The position numbers and the translations under genes are program-made. 64,000 bases of DNA, from assembly GCF_017652985.1 (NCBI RefSeq), contig NZ_JAGGDJ010000021.1, positions 25,305 to 89,304 on the forward strand, in the 5' to 3' direction. Below the pieces are notes generated by a model that worked only from the letters and a program-made list of their open reading frames with translations, searched no databases and was not told where the DNA came from. The stretch comes from Paenibacillus artemisiicola. GTDB taxonomy: Bacteria > Bacillota > Bacilli > Paenibacillales > Paenibacillaceae. Each line of letters starts with the position of its first letter. The stretch's first letter is position 1. Positions 24,099 to 33,176 of the stretch are shown here, in pieces.

Positions 24099-25876
24099 GA
24101 AGCGTATTGGATCGGTTCAAATACAACGGGCTGTTCGTCAAGCTGTTCGTCATCATGGCGGCCGGCATCGTCGCGGCTTCGATCACGACCACGTGGACGA
24201 CGATCAACATGTCGAGCCGCGTCTTCATGGACACGTTCAGCATCACGAATTCGAAGATCGTCGGCCAAATCCAGAGCAGCCTGGACTCGTTCAACTATTC
24301 CATCATCCTGACGGCGAACAAAATCGCCCAGAGCGGCACGATCCGGCAGTTCCTCACCGAGGACGAAGGCGACTCCCGGGCGATGTTCAACGCTTATTTC
24401 CAAATGGCGCAGCAAATGAACCGGTACCGCTCCAGCGTCGACGCGTACGACATCGGCATCACGGTCACCGGCGTCAACGGCCGGCGCTATTCCACGGACC
24501 GGTCGTACTGGCCCGTCGCGGACAGCGCCCTGCCCGGCCATCCCATCACGAAGCGCACGCTGGCCGAGCCGCGCAAGCTGCTCTATTCGTACGACGACGC
24601 GGCCACGTCCGGCATTCAGGGGCTGACGCCGACGGTCATCGCGTCCAAGGCGCTCGTCGACCGGAGCGGCGACGTCTACGGCATGGTCTATTTCGCCGTG
24701 CGCGAGCCGTATTTCGCCGGCTTCTACGACGGCAACACGAGCGCGGGCAACGACGTCGCCGTGCTGGACAAGCAGGGCCGGATCGTGTCGTCCAACCGCG
24801 CCGACTGGATCGGCCGCGGGGCCCCGGACCTGCTCGCGAGCGCGGAGGCGATCGACAAGAAGGGACTGCCTTACCTGAACGCCCGCGTCATGGGCAAGGA
24901 CCAGCTGCTGCTCGCGAAGCAGCTCGGCGGCCTCGGCTTGTACATGGTCAACGTCATCGACAAGCGGCAGGTGCTCGGGCAGATGACCGACACGCCGCGG
25001 ATCGCGCTGAGCGCGATGGCCATCGTGGCCGTGACCGTCCTGATCGTCTTCCTCGTCTCCCGCAACCTGACGAAATCCATGACCCGGCTCGTGAAGCAGA
25101 TCTCGACGATCTCCAAGTACGAGTTCGACCGCCACGTCAAGGTCGACGGGAGCTACGAGACGCGGCAGCTCGCCCTCGCGTTCAACGCGATGATCGACGA
25201 GCTGAACGACTACGTCGGCCGGCTCGTCGAGACGCAGAAGCAGCGGCGGAACGCGGAGCTGGAGGCGCTGCAGCAGCAGATCAACCCGCATTTCCTGTAC
25301 AACACGCTCGCCTCGGTGAAGTTCATGGTGCAGCAGGGCAGCAAGGAGAAGGCGGCGGAGACGATCCACGCGCTCATCTCGCTGCTGCAGAACGCCATCG
25401 GCAACGTCAGCGAGATGATCACGGTCCGGGAGGAGCTCGATAATCTGAAGAGCTACGTCCTGATCAATCAGGTGCGCTACGGCGAACGCATCCGCGTCAG
25501 CTACTTCATCGCGCCGGACTGCCTGGACTGCCGGATTCCGAAGCTGATGATCCAGCCGTTCATCGAGAACGCGTTCTTCCACGCCTTCAACGAGAAGCCG
25601 GAAGGATACATCCACATCATGGTCGCGCAGGAGAACGCGTCGCTCGTCTGCGAGGTGGTCGACAACGGCGACGGCATGAACCTGAGCGGCACGATGCCGA
25701 AGCAGGTGAGCAAGCGGCAGCTGTTCAGCGGCATCGGCGTGCGCAACGTCAACGACCGCATCAAGCTGCTGTTCGGCGAGAGCCACGGGGTCGAAATCAC
25801 GAGCAAGCCCGGCGAAGGGACGCGGGTCCGCATACGGATTCCGCTGCTGCGGCATAATAATTTTACAACTTTCTAA
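24095..25876 (+). CDS. YesM-type sensor histidine kinase
   Basis: Membrane kinase (593 residues) paired with the preceding regulator. A first membrane helix (about 12-32) and an extracellular Cache-like sensing region (about 33-295) with ITVTGVNGRRYSTDRSYW are followed by a second helix (about 300-322), HAMP, the dimerisation segment INPHFLYNTLAS with phospho-acceptor H399, and HATPase with IENAFFHAFNE, DNGDGMN and GIGVRNVNDRIKLLFG. ATG overlaps the upstream stop by 4 bases. Its 3' end coincides with the first of two direct repeats preceding the importer genes, so the control region of the importer begins at this stop codon. Confidence 0.92.
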   Translation: MRSVLDRFKYNGLFVKLFVIMAAGIVAASITTTWTTINMSSRVFMDTFSITNSKIVGQIQSSLDSFNYSIILTANKIAQSGTIRQFLTEDEGDSRAMFNAYFQMAQQMNRYRSSVDAYDIGITVTGVNGRRYSTDRSYWPVADSALPGHPITKRTLAEPRKLLYSYDDAATSGIQGLTPTVIASKALVDRSGDVYGMVYFAVREPYFAGFYDGNTSAGNDVAVLDKQGRIVSSNRADWIGRGAPDLLASAEAIDKKGLPYLNARVMGKDQLLLAKQLGGLGLYMVNVIDKRQVLGQMTDTPRIALSAMAIVAVTVLIVFLVSRNLTKSMTRLVKQISTISKYEFDRHVKVDGSYETRQLALAFNAMIDELNDYVGRLVETQKQRRNAELEALQQQINPHFLYNTLASVKFMVQQGSKEKAAETIHALISLLQNAIGNVSEMITVREELDNLKSYVLINQVRYGERIRVSYFIAPDCLDCRIPKLMIQPFIENAFFHAFNEKPEGYIHIMVAQENASLVCEVVDNGDGMNLSGTMPKQVSKRQLFSGIGVRNVNDRIKLLFGESHGVEITSKPGEGTRVRIRIPLLRHNNFTTF

Positions 25877-25948
25877 AGATTGTCCAAGCTGACGGGTAAC
25901 GCTTTCAATAACTCATAAGAATATGACAAGCCGTTGTAAAGATCGTCC
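25872..25948 (+). promoter_or_regulatory. direct-repeat regulator site upstream of importer
   Basis: TCTAAAGATTGTCC (25872-25885) and TGTAAAGATCGTCC (25935-25948) match at 12 of 14 bases and are 63 bp apart, six helical turns. Direct repeats on one DNA face are usual for AraC-type activators, so these are candidates for the adjacent response regulator. A cre-like site (25894-25907, GGGTAACGCTTTCA) lies between them. Confidence 0.45.
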
Positions 25949-25981
25949 TAACAAGCCCGAACGGGCGGGTGCTATCATGAA

Positions 25982-26008
25982 ATTGTAAGTTGCGGAAACG
26001 CTTACAAT
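25982..26008 (+). promoter_or_regulatory. inverted repeat with cre-like core
   Basis: ATTGTAAG (25982-25989) and CTTACAAT (26001-26008) form a perfect 8-bp inverted repeat spaced by 11. The right half overlaps CGGAAACGCTTACA (25993-26006), about 12 of 14 to the cre consensus. It lies 25 bases before the binding-protein start, where it would block early transcription or polymerase entry. Confidence 0.55.
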
Positions 26009-26033
26009 ATACAGACAATCGGAGGTCTTGCAC

Positions 26034-27347
26034 GTGAAGAAATGGATTGGACTGCTCGCGATTTGCGTATTCGTTCTCTCGGCATGCTCGTCGAACGGGG
26101 GCAATAACGCGGGCACCGGCTCGAACGCGGGCGGCACTGGCAACGCAGGGGAGTCGACCGGCAAAATCACGGTTTGGGCCTGGGATCCCAACTTCAACAT
26201 CAAAGCGATGAACCTCGCCAAGGAAGCGTACGCGGCGAAGGATTCGAGCCTGACGGTCGATATCATCGAGAACGCGCAGAACGATATCGTGCAGAAGCTG
26301 AACACCGGCATGAGCTCCGGCACCACGAAGGGCCTGCCGAACATCGTCCTGATCGAGGATTACCGCGCGCAGAGCTTCCTGCAGGCGTATCCGGACATGT
26401 TCTACGACCTCAGCGGCACGATCAAGCCGAGCGACTTCGCGGACTACAAGCTCGGCACGACCGCGGTCGACGGCAAGCAGTACGGATTGCCATTCGATTC
26501 CGGCGTAGCGGGTCTGTACGTGCGGACGGACTACTTGAAGCAGGCGGGCTATACGATCGACGACCTGCAGGACATCACGTGGGACCAATACATCGAGATC
26601 GGCAAGAAAGTGAAGGCGGCCACGGGCAAAGACTGGATCTCCCTGGACCCGAACGATCTCGGCATCATCCGCATGATGATCCAATCCGCGGGCTCGTGGT
26701 ACCTGGACGCGGACGGCAAAACGCCGAACATCGCGAACAACGCGGCCATGAAGGAAGCGTTCGAGGATTACAAGAAGCTGATGGACGCGAACATCGTCAA
26801 GATTCACTCCGACTGGAGCCAATTCGTCGCGAACTATAACAAAGGCGACGTCGCGTCCGTGCCGACGGGCAACTGGTTCACGCCGTCGATCACGGCGGAA
26901 GCGTCGCAGTCCGGCAAGTGGGCGATCGCGCCGATGCCGAAGCTGGCGAACACGCCGAACTCGGTCCACGCGACCAACCTCGGCGGCAGCTCGTGGTACG
27001 TCCTGAACGTGCCGGGCAAGGAGAAAGCCGCGCAGTTCCTGAAAGACACGCTCGGCTCCGACGTGAACCTGTACCAGAAGCTCGTGACGGACGTCGGCGC
27101 CATCGGCACGTACAAGCCGGCGACTTCCGGCGAGGCGTACACCGCGGCCAACGAGTTCTTCGGCGGCCAGAAGATCGTCTCCGACTTCGCGAAGTGGACG
27201 ACCGAAATCCCGAGCGTCAACTATGGCTTGCACACGTACGCCATCGAAGACATTCTCGTCGTCGAGATTCAAAACTACCTGAACGGCCAGAAGCTGGACG
27301 ACGTGCTGAAGCAAGCGCAAAGCCAAGCCGACGCGCAGGTGAAATAA
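26034..27347 (+). CDS. family 1 sugar-binding lipoprotein
   Basis: Substrate-binding lipoprotein (437 residues) of the second importer. Signal peptide with lipobox LSAC (Cys near residue 18), Gly/Asn-rich linker, then a UgpB/MalE-type fold: ITVWAWDPNFNIKAM, YGLPFDSGVAGLYVRTDYLKQAGY, NWFTPSIT and GGSSWYVLNVPGKEKAAQFL. Start is GTG 26034, 8 bases after GGAGG; the upstream TTG is too close. A strong stem-loop after the gene may favour its expression over the permeases. The GH2 beta-galactosidase in the operon suggests beta-galactosides or galactose-containing oligosaccharides as ligand. Confidence 0.9.
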   Translation: MKKWIGLLAICVFVLSACSSNGGNNAGTGSNAGGTGNAGESTGKITVWAWDPNFNIKAMNLAKEAYAAKDSSLTVDIIENAQNDIVQKLNTGMSSGTTKGLPNIVLIEDYRAQSFLQAYPDMFYDLSGTIKPSDFADYKLGTTAVDGKQYGLPFDSGVAGLYVRTDYLKQAGYTIDDLQDITWDQYIEIGKKVKAATGKDWISLDPNDLGIIRMMIQSAGSWYLDADGKTPNIANNAAMKEAFEDYKKLMDANIVKIHSDWSQFVANYNKGDVASVPTGNWFTPSITAEASQSGKWAIAPMPKLANTPNSVHATNLGGSSWYVLNVPGKEKAAQFLKDTLGSDVNLYQKLVTDVGAIGTYKPATSGEAYTAANEFFGGQKIVSDFAKWTTEIPSVNYGLHTYAIEDILVVEIQNYLNGQKLDDVLKQAQSQADAQVK

Positions 27348-27363
27348 ACGCCTCACGCCCGGG

Positions 27364-27437
27364 CCTTGGGACAGGGATCCGCGCGGCGCCGCCGAGTCGT
27401 TATCGGGCCGGTCCCGCGGACCTGTCCCAAGGTCTTT
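27364..27437 (+). terminator. intercistronic stem-loop (partial terminator)
   Basis: Arms CCTTGGGACAGG (27364-27375) and its complement (27421-27432), with an inner TCCGCG/CGCGGA stem and a long loop, followed by TCTTTATT. It lies between the binding-protein and permease genes of one operon, so incomplete termination or 3'-end protection of the binding-protein mRNA is likely. Confidence 0.7.
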
Positions 27438-27472
27438 ATTATGAAGCCGAGAAGAAAGGAGCTGGCGCTCCA

Positions 27473-28369
27473 ATGAGCAAAACGAAAACAAGCCTGAACA
27501 TCAAGGCGAGAACGAACGCGGTCGGCTGGTCGTTCATTGCGCTGGCGGTGCTGCTGATCTGCGCGTTTTACTTCTATCCGATGATCAAAGCGCTGAACCT
27601 GTCGTTCCAATCGGGAACGGGCACGAACCTGCACTACGTCGGAGGCCACAATTACACCCGGCTCTTTAAAGACCAGACGTTCCTGACCGCGCTCAAGAAC
27701 ACGTTCGTCTTCCTGATCGTGCAGGTGCCGATCATGATCGTGCTCGCCCTGTTCATCTCCGTGCTGCTGAACGACAGCAAGCTGAAGCTGAAAGGATTTT
27801 TCCGCACGGCCATCTTCCTGCCGGCCGTCACCTCGCTCGTCGCGTATTCGGTTATTTTCAAGTATCTGTTCGGCAACGACGGACTCATCAATACGGCGCT
27901 CATGAAGCTCCATCTCGTCGGCGCGCCGATCCAATGGATCACCGACCCGTTCTGGGCCAAAATCACGATCATCATCGCCATTACGTGGCGCTGGACCGGC
28001 TATAACATGATTTTCTACCTGTCGGCCCTGCAAAACATCGACAATTCCATCTACGAAGCGGCGCGCATCGACGGCGCATCGGCCTTCCGCCAATTCCGCC
28101 AGATCACGATTCCGCTCTTGAAACCGATCATCCTGTTCACGTCCATCACGTCGACGATCGGCACGCTGCAGCTGTTCGACGAGGTCATGAACATTACGAA
28201 GGGCGGCCCGGGCAACGCGACCACGACGCTCTCCCAATATATTTACAATCTGTCGTTCAAGTACACGCCGGACTTCGGCTACGCGGCCACGGTCTCGTAC
28301 GGCGTCGTCATCCTGATCGTGATCTTCTCCATCATCCAGTTCAAAGTGGCAGGTGACCGAAATGGCTAA
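27473..28369 (+). CDS. sugar ABC transporter permease (MalF/LacF type)
   Basis: Integral membrane subunit, 298 residues. Predicted helices begin with SFIALAVLLICAFYFYPM and continue through FVFLIVQVPIMIVLALFISV. The transport-loop signature IYEAARIDGASAFRQFRQIT lies about residue 200. The start at 27473 has AAAGGAG about 11 bases upstream; the much longer open frame before it runs through the binding-protein gene and is a shadow. It overlaps the next permease by 8 bases. As in locus 1, no ATPase gene accompanies it. Confidence 0.9.
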   Translation: MSKTKTSLNIKARTNAVGWSFIALAVLLICAFYFYPMIKALNLSFQSGTGTNLHYVGGHNYTRLFKDQTFLTALKNTFVFLIVQVPIMIVLALFISVLLNDSKLKLKGFFRTAIFLPAVTSLVAYSVIFKYLFGNDGLINTALMKLHLVGAPIQWITDPFWAKITIIIAITWRWTGYNMIFYLSALQNIDNSIYEAARIDGASAFRQFRQITIPLLKPIILFTSITSTIGTLQLFDEVMNITKGGPGNATTTLSQYIYNLSFKYTPDFGYAATVSYGVVILIVIFSIIQFKVAGDRNG

Positions 28370-29180
28370 ACGAACCTTCACCTACGTATTCTTAAGCCTT
28401 GCGGCGATCATCTCGATCTTCCCGTTCCTGTGGATGATCGTCAGCGCGACGAACAAGTCGGTCGACGTCACCAAAGGCACGCTGCTGCCGGGCGCCAACC
28501 TGGGCGCCAACTTCAGCAAAATCGTCGATCAGATCGCGCTCGGGCCGGCCTTGTTCAATTCCGCCAAAATCTCGATCTCGACGACGGTGCTCGCGCTTCT
28601 GATCGCTTCGCTCGCGGGCTACGGCTTCGAAATTTTCCGCAGCCGCGCGAAGGACGTCGTCTTCAATATTTTGCTGCTGTCCATGATGATTCCGTTCGCG
28701 GCGCTCATGGTGCCGCTGTACCGGATGTTCGGCACGATCACGCGGGTGATTCCGGCGATCGGCATCGACACGATGTCGGCGGTCGTGCTGCCGACGGTCA
28801 CGACGGCGTTCCTGATCTTCTTCTTCCGCCAGAGCACGAAGATGTTCCCGAAGGACATGCTCGAAGCGGGCCGGATCGACGGGCTGAACGAGCTCGGCGT
28901 CTTCTTCCGCATCTACGTGCCGACGATGCGCACGTCGTACGCGGCGGCCGCGATCATCACGTTCATGTCCAGCTGGAACAACTACCTGTGGCCGCTCGTC
29001 GTGCTGCAGTCGCCGGAGAAGCGGACGATTCCGCTGCTGATCTCCAACCTCGGCTCCAGCTACGCGCCGGATTACGGCGTGAACATGCTCGTCATTCTGA
29101 TCGCGACGCTGCCGACCGCCATCGTGTTCTTCCTGATGCAGAAGCATTTCGTCGCCGGCATGACCGGATCGGTCAAATAA
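28362..29180 (+). CDS. sugar ABC transporter permease (MalG/LacG type)
   Basis: Second permease subunit (272 residues) with SIFPFLWMIVSATNKS near the N terminus, several membrane helices, the loop signature LEAGRIDGLNELGVFFRIYVP (present as EAGRIDGLNE, about residue 170), and the usual C-terminal MQKHFVAGMTGSVK. ATG 28362 lies 6 bases after AGGTG and inside the preceding gene. The in-frame GTG at 28353 is an alternative. It is followed after 75 bases by the beta-galactosidase gene; the gap contains imperfect GGCAAGCAAGC repeats (about 29190-29235) but no terminator. Confidence 0.9.
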   Translation: MAKRTFTYVFLSLAAIISIFPFLWMIVSATNKSVDVTKGTLLPGANLGANFSKIVDQIALGPALFNSAKISISTTVLALLIASLAGYGFEIFRSRAKDVVFNILLLSMMIPFAALMVPLYRMFGTITRVIPAIGIDTMSAVVLPTVTTAFLIFFFRQSTKMFPKDMLEAGRIDGLNELGVFFRIYVPTMRTSYAAAAIITFMSSWNNYLWPLVVLQSPEKRTIPLLISNLGSSYAPDYGVNMLVILIATLPTAIVFFLMQKHFVAGMTGSVK

Positions 29181-29255
29181 GCAACGCTTAAGGCAAGCAA
29201 GCCGTAGGCAAACAAACTGAGGGCAAGCAAGCATACGCAAGGAGGATTCCGCATT

Positions 29256-32200
29256 GTGAAAGCAACGAGAGCCGACATCCATTGGCTGAGCGACCCGGAC
29301 GTATACCGGGTGAACCGGCTCGACGCGCACTCCGACCACCGGTATTACCGCACGATGGCGGAAGCCGAGCGCGGCGGGCCCATGGCCATGCGCCAATCGC
29401 TGAACGGGCGGTGGAAATTCAGCTGCGCGGCCGATCCGGCGAGCCGGGCGGAGCGCTTCTACGAGGCGGATTACGACTGCGGCGCCTGGGACGACATCGA
29501 CGTGCCGGGCCATATCCAGCTGCAGGGCCGCGGACGGCCGCAATACGTCAACACGATGTACCCGTGGGACGGGCTCGAGGACGTCCGGCCGCCGGCGATT
29601 CCGCGGCGCAATCCGGTCGGCAGCTACGTGAAGCAATTCCGGCTGACGGAGGAGCTGCGTTCCGGACCGGTGTATATTTCGTTCCAAGGCGTGGAGTCGG
29701 CATTCTACGTCTGGCTCAACGGCCGCTTCGTCGGCTATGCCGAGGACAGCTTCACGCCGTCGGCGTTCGAGCTGACGCCGTACCTGCGGGACGGCGACAA
29801 CAAGCTCGCCGTCGAGGTGTATCAGCGCAGCACGGGCGGCTGGCTCGAGGACCAGGATTTCTGGCGGTTCTCGGGCATTTTCCGCGAGGTGTACCTGTAT
29901 ACCGTGCCGGAGGCGCACGTCCGGGACCTGCAGGTGCGCGCGGAGCTGGGCGACGATTACGCGCACGGCCGGCTGACGGTCGACCTCGAGCTGCTCGGAC
30001 GCGCGGACAGCCCCGGCGAAGGCGGGCGCGCCGAGCTGACGCTGAAGGACGCGGACGGGAACGTCGTGGCCGAGGCGGAAAGCCGGTTCGCGAACGGCCG
30101 GGCAACGCTCGCGGCGGACGCCGGGCGGGTCGAGACGTGGAGCGCGGAGACGCCGTATTTGTACCGCGTCTGCCTGTCGATCTATGACGCGAGCGGCGAG
30201 CTGCGGGAAGCGATCGTGCAGCGGGCCGGCTTCCGCCGGTTCGAGCTGCGCGGCGGCGTCATGCGCCTGAACGGCAAGCGGATCGTCTTCAAGGGCGTGA
30301 ACCGCCATGAGTTCAATGCCCGCCGCGGCCGGTCGGTCACGGAAGAAGACATGCTGTGGGACGTCAAGACGATCAAGCGCCACAACATGAACGCCGTCCG
30401 CACGTCGCATTATCCGAACCAGACGCGCTGGTACGAGCTGTGCGACGAATACGGCCTGTACGTCATCGACGAGATGAACCTGGAGACGCACGGCTCCTGG
30501 CAGAAGATGGGCGCCGTCGAGCCGTCCTGGAACATTCCCGGCGACAAGCCGGAATGGCGGGGCGCGGTGCTGGACCGGGCGCGGTCGATGCTGGAGCGGG
30601 ACAAGAACCATCCGTCGATTCTGATCTGGTCCTGCGGCAACGAATCGTACGCCGGCCAGGTGATCCTGGACGCGTCGAATTACTTCCGCGAACGGGATCC
30701 GGGCCGGCTCGTCCACTACGAGGGCGTGTTCCACAACCGCGCCTACGACGCGACGAGCGACATGGAGAGCCGGATGTACGCGAAGCCGGCGGACATCATC
30801 GCTTACTTGGAGACCGATCCGGCGAAGCCGTACATCAGCTGCGAATACATGCACGCGATGGGCAATTCGGTCGGCGGGATGCACAAGTACACGGAGCTCG
30901 AGGACCGTTATCCGAAGTACCAGGGCGGTTTCATTTGGGATTACATCGACCAAGCCTTGATCGCCCGGGACCGGTACGGCCGCGAATATTTCGCCTACGG
31001 CGGCGATTTCGGCGACCGGCCGACGGACTACAGCTTCTGCGGCAACGGAATCGTGTTCGCCGACCGGCGCGAGACGCCGAAGCTGCAGGAGGTCAAGTTC
31101 CTGTACCAGAACGTCCGGCTCGCGCCGTCGCGCGAAGGCGTGCGGATCGCGAACAGGAACCTGTTCGCGAACACGGACCGCTGGGCGCTGTCGGTGAAGC
31201 TGTACCGCGATGGCATCGAGACGTTCCGGTGGACCGGCGAAGCATCGGTCGCGCCGGGCGAGGAGGCGTTCGTGCCCGTGCGGCTGACGGACGAAGCGGC
31301 GGCGGCCCCGGGCGAGTACGCGGTGCACGCGGCGCTCATGCTGAAGGCGGACGAGGCGTGGGCCGAGGCCGGCCACGAGGTCGCCTTCGGCGAAGGCCGC
31401 TTCGAGGTCGCGGCGAAGGCGGATGACGCGGCGCTCGCGCCTGCCGCGGGAACGCTCCGCGTCGTCGAAGGCGACGTCAACATCGGCGTGCACGGCGACG
31501 GCTTCTCCGTCCTGTTCTCGAAGCAGGCCGGCTCGCTCGTCTCGCTGCGCTACGGCGCGCGGGAGCTGATCGAAGCGCCGCCGATGCCGCTGTTCTGGCG
31601 GGCGACGACGGACAACGACAAAGGAACCAGCCTCGGCTTCGACGCCGGTCTCTGGTACGCGGCCAGCCTGGCGCGCCGGTGCACGGGGGTCTCGCTGGAG
31701 GCTTCCGCGTCCGGCGGGGAGGCGACGGCGGTATTCGACTACGCCTTCGCGATCAGCGCGGAGCTGCGCGTCCGCGTCGCCTATACCGTCCGCGCGGACG
31801 GCCAAGTCCGCGTCCGGATGGATTACTCCGGCGCGGCCGGACTGCCGGACGTGCCGATCGTCGCGCTGTCCTTCAAGACCTCCGCCGATTACGGGCATAC
31901 GGAATGGTACGCCCTCGGGCCGGAAGAGAATTACGCGGACCGCGCGTTCGGCGCGCGTCTCGGCCTGTTCTCGCGGGACGTGCGGGAGCTGCCGTCGCCG
32001 TACCTGGTGCCGCAGGAGTCCGGCAACCGGACCGGCGTTCGCCGGCTGCGCCTCACGGACGGCTGCGGGCAAGGGCTGCAGCTCGCCGCTTCGCCCGCCG
32101 CGCCGGTAGAATGCGCCGTCTCGCCGTATACGGCGTTCGAGCTGGAGCACGCGGCGCATCCGTACGAGCTTCCGGACGTCCACTACACCGTCGTCACCGT

Positions 32201-32342
32201 GGCCGGGCGCCAAATGGGCGTCGGCGGCGACGACAGCTGGGGCGCGCCGGTGCACGCGGAATACCGCATCCCGGCGGACCGGCCGCTCAGCTTCGCGTTC
32301 ACGCTGTCGCCCGTCGACGGCGCGGTCGCGGCGCGCGGTTGA
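29256..32342 (+). CDS. lacZ: beta-galactosidase, GH2 (LacZ type)
   Basis: Cytoplasmic beta-galactosidase of 1028 residues, close to E. coli LacZ in size. N-terminal jelly roll (SLNGRWKFSCAADP, VPGHIQLQGRG), immunoglobulin-like domains, TIM barrel with GVNRHEFNARRGR, acid/base E463 in CGNESYAG and nucleophile E530 in CEYMHAMGNS, then a C-terminal small-chain domain beginning near residue 740 (VLFSKQAGSLVSLRYG, RATTDNDKGTSLGFD). No signal peptide, so it acts on imported substrate. The start is GTG 29256 with AAGGAGG 10 bases upstream. It is the last gene of glycan locus 2. Related GH2 enzymes can act on galactan-derived oligosaccharides, so lactose need not be the natural substrate. Confidence 0.93.
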   Translation: MKATRADIHWLSDPDVYRVNRLDAHSDHRYYRTMAEAERGGPMAMRQSLNGRWKFSCAADPASRAERFYEADYDCGAWDDIDVPGHIQLQGRGRPQYVNTMYPWDGLEDVRPPAIPRRNPVGSYVKQFRLTEELRSGPVYISFQGVESAFYVWLNGRFVGYAEDSFTPSAFELTPYLRDGDNKLAVEVYQRSTGGWLEDQDFWRFSGIFREVYLYTVPEAHVRDLQVRAELGDDYAHGRLTVDLELLGRADSPGEGGRAELTLKDADGNVVAEAESRFANGRATLAADAGRVETWSAETPYLYRVCLSIYDASGELREAIVQRAGFRRFELRGGVMRLNGKRIVFKGVNRHEFNARRGRSVTEEDMLWDVKTIKRHNMNAVRTSHYPNQTRWYELCDEYGLYVIDEMNLETHGSWQKMGAVEPSWNIPGDKPEWRGAVLDRARSMLERDKNHPSILIWSCGNESYAGQVILDASNYFRERDPGRLVHYEGVFHNRAYDATSDMESRMYAKPADIIAYLETDPAKPYISCEYMHAMGNSVGGMHKYTELEDRYPKYQGGFIWDYIDQALIARDRYGREYFAYGGDFGDRPTDYSFCGNGIVFADRRETPKLQEVKFLYQNVRLAPSREGVRIANRNLFANTDRWALSVKLYRDGIETFRWTGEASVAPGEEAFVPVRLTDEAAAAPGEYAVHAALMLKADEAWAEAGHEVAFGEGRFEVAAKADDAALAPAAGTLRVVEGDVNIGVHGDGFSVLFSKQAGSLVSLRYGARELIEAPPMPLFWRATTDNDKGTSLGFDAGLWYAASLARRCTGVSLEASASGGEATAVFDYAFAISAELRVRVAYTVRADGQVRVRMDYSGAAGLPDVPIVALSFKTSADYGHTEWYALGPEENYADRAFGARLGLFSRDVRELPSPYLVPQESGNRTGVRRLRLTDGCGQGLQLAASPAAPVECAVSPYTAFELEHAAHPYELPDVHYTVVTVAGRQMGVGGDDSWGAPVHAEYRIPADRPLSFAFTLSPVDGAVAARG

Positions 32343-32368
32343 TCGGCTGACGCGCGGGCAATCGCGAA

Positions 32369-32417
32369 AGGCCGGCACGGCGGCGATCCTTCGGGATCGC
32401 CCCGTGCCGGCCTTTTT
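32369..32417 (+). terminator. terminator of glycan locus 2
   Basis: Long GC-rich stem AGGCCGGCACGG with complement, inner GCGATCC/GGATCGC stem with TTCG loop, then TTTTT. Confidence 0.85.
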
Positions 32418-32450
32418 CGCCGTGCCCGAACAAGAACAAGCCTACACAGG

Positions 32451-32480
32451 AAAACCCCCGCGCCTAGAGGCGCGGGGGTT
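32451..32480 (-). terminator. sodA terminator
   Basis: Perfect 13-bp palindromic arms (32453-32465 and 32468-32480). On the minus strand the stem is followed by TTTTCC. It lies 20 bases after the sodA stop. Confidence 0.85.
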
Positions 32481-32500
32481 GTTCGTATCGGAACCGAAGC

Positions 32501-33109
32501 TTATTTCGCGGCGTCGTAACGCTTGCCCACTTCCGCCCAGTTCACGACGTTCCAGAACGCGCCGATGTAGTCCGGGCGTTTGTTTTGGTATTTCAGGTAG
32601 TACGCGTGCTCCCAAACGTCCAGGCCGAGGAGCGGCGTGTCGCCTTCCATGATCGGGCTGTCTTGGTTCGGCAGGCTGTACACTTTCAGCTTGCCGTTGC
32701 TCAGCGCGAGCCATGCCCAGCCGCTGCCGAAGCGCGTGGTGGCCGCTTTCGCGAAGTCGGCTTTGAATTGCTCGAGGCCGCCCAGTTCGCTTTCGATCGC
32801 GTCGGCCAGAGCGCCCGTAGGCGCGCCACCCGCGTTCGGGCCGATCGTTTCCCAGAAGAGGGAGTGGTTCGCGTGGCCGCCGCCGTTGTTGCGGACCGCC
32901 GTGCGGATCGCTTCCGGCACGCTGCTCAGGTCGGCGATCAGGTCCTCGACGGATTTGCTTTGCAGCTCGGGAGCGGATTCCAGAGCTGCGTTGAGGTTCG
33001 TAACGTAAGTGTTATGATGACGGTCGTGGTGAATCATCATCGTCGTTTCGTCGATATGCGGTTCAAGAGCGTTGTTCGCGTAAGGCAAAGCTGGCAGTTG
33101 ATGGGCCAT
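32501..33109 (-). CDS. sodA: superoxide dismutase, Mn type
   Basis: Converts superoxide to peroxide and oxygen in the cytoplasm. The 202-residue protein starts AHQLPALPYANNALEPHID with the first metal histidine in EPHID, a second in NHSLFWETIGP, and the diagnostic DVWEHAYYLKYQNKRPDYI holding the Asp and His ligands. GGHANHSLFW and the Gly/Gln pattern favour manganese. ATG 33109 has AGGAGG 8 bases upstream. It has its own promoter and terminator and is transcribed opposite to its neighbours. Confidence 0.96.
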   Translation of the reverse strand: MAHQLPALPYANNALEPHIDETTMMIHHDRHHNTYVTNLNAALESAPELQSKSVEDLIADLSSVPEAIRTAVRNNGGGHANHSLFWETIGPNAGGAPTGALADAIESELGGLEQFKADFAKAATTRFGSGWAWLALSNGKLKVYSLPNQDSPIMEGDTPLLGLDVWEHAYYLKYQNKRPDYIGAFWNVVNWAEVGKRYDAAK

Positions 33110-33147
33110 TTCGAAAACCTCCTAATAGATATGTATTTTCCTCTCTC

Positions 33148-33176
33148 ATTATCTCCGTTCCCGTCCAATAAATCAA
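33148..33176 (-). promoter_or_regulatory. sodA promoter
   Basis: Minus-strand TTGATT (33171-33176), 17-base spacer, GATAAT (33148-33153), about 40 bases before the sodA start. Confidence 0.6.

Noticed and set aside
29190..29235. GGCAAGCAAGC imperfect repeats before lacZ as an operator
   Set aside because: Irregular spacing and no dyad; they may only be slippage products, so not listed as a regulatory site.
28392..32378. 1328-codon minus-strand open frame opposite lacZ
   Set aside because: It is an Arg/Ala/Val-rich shadow of the GC-rich beta-galactosidase and permease genes, whose motifs and ribosome sites are on the plus strand.
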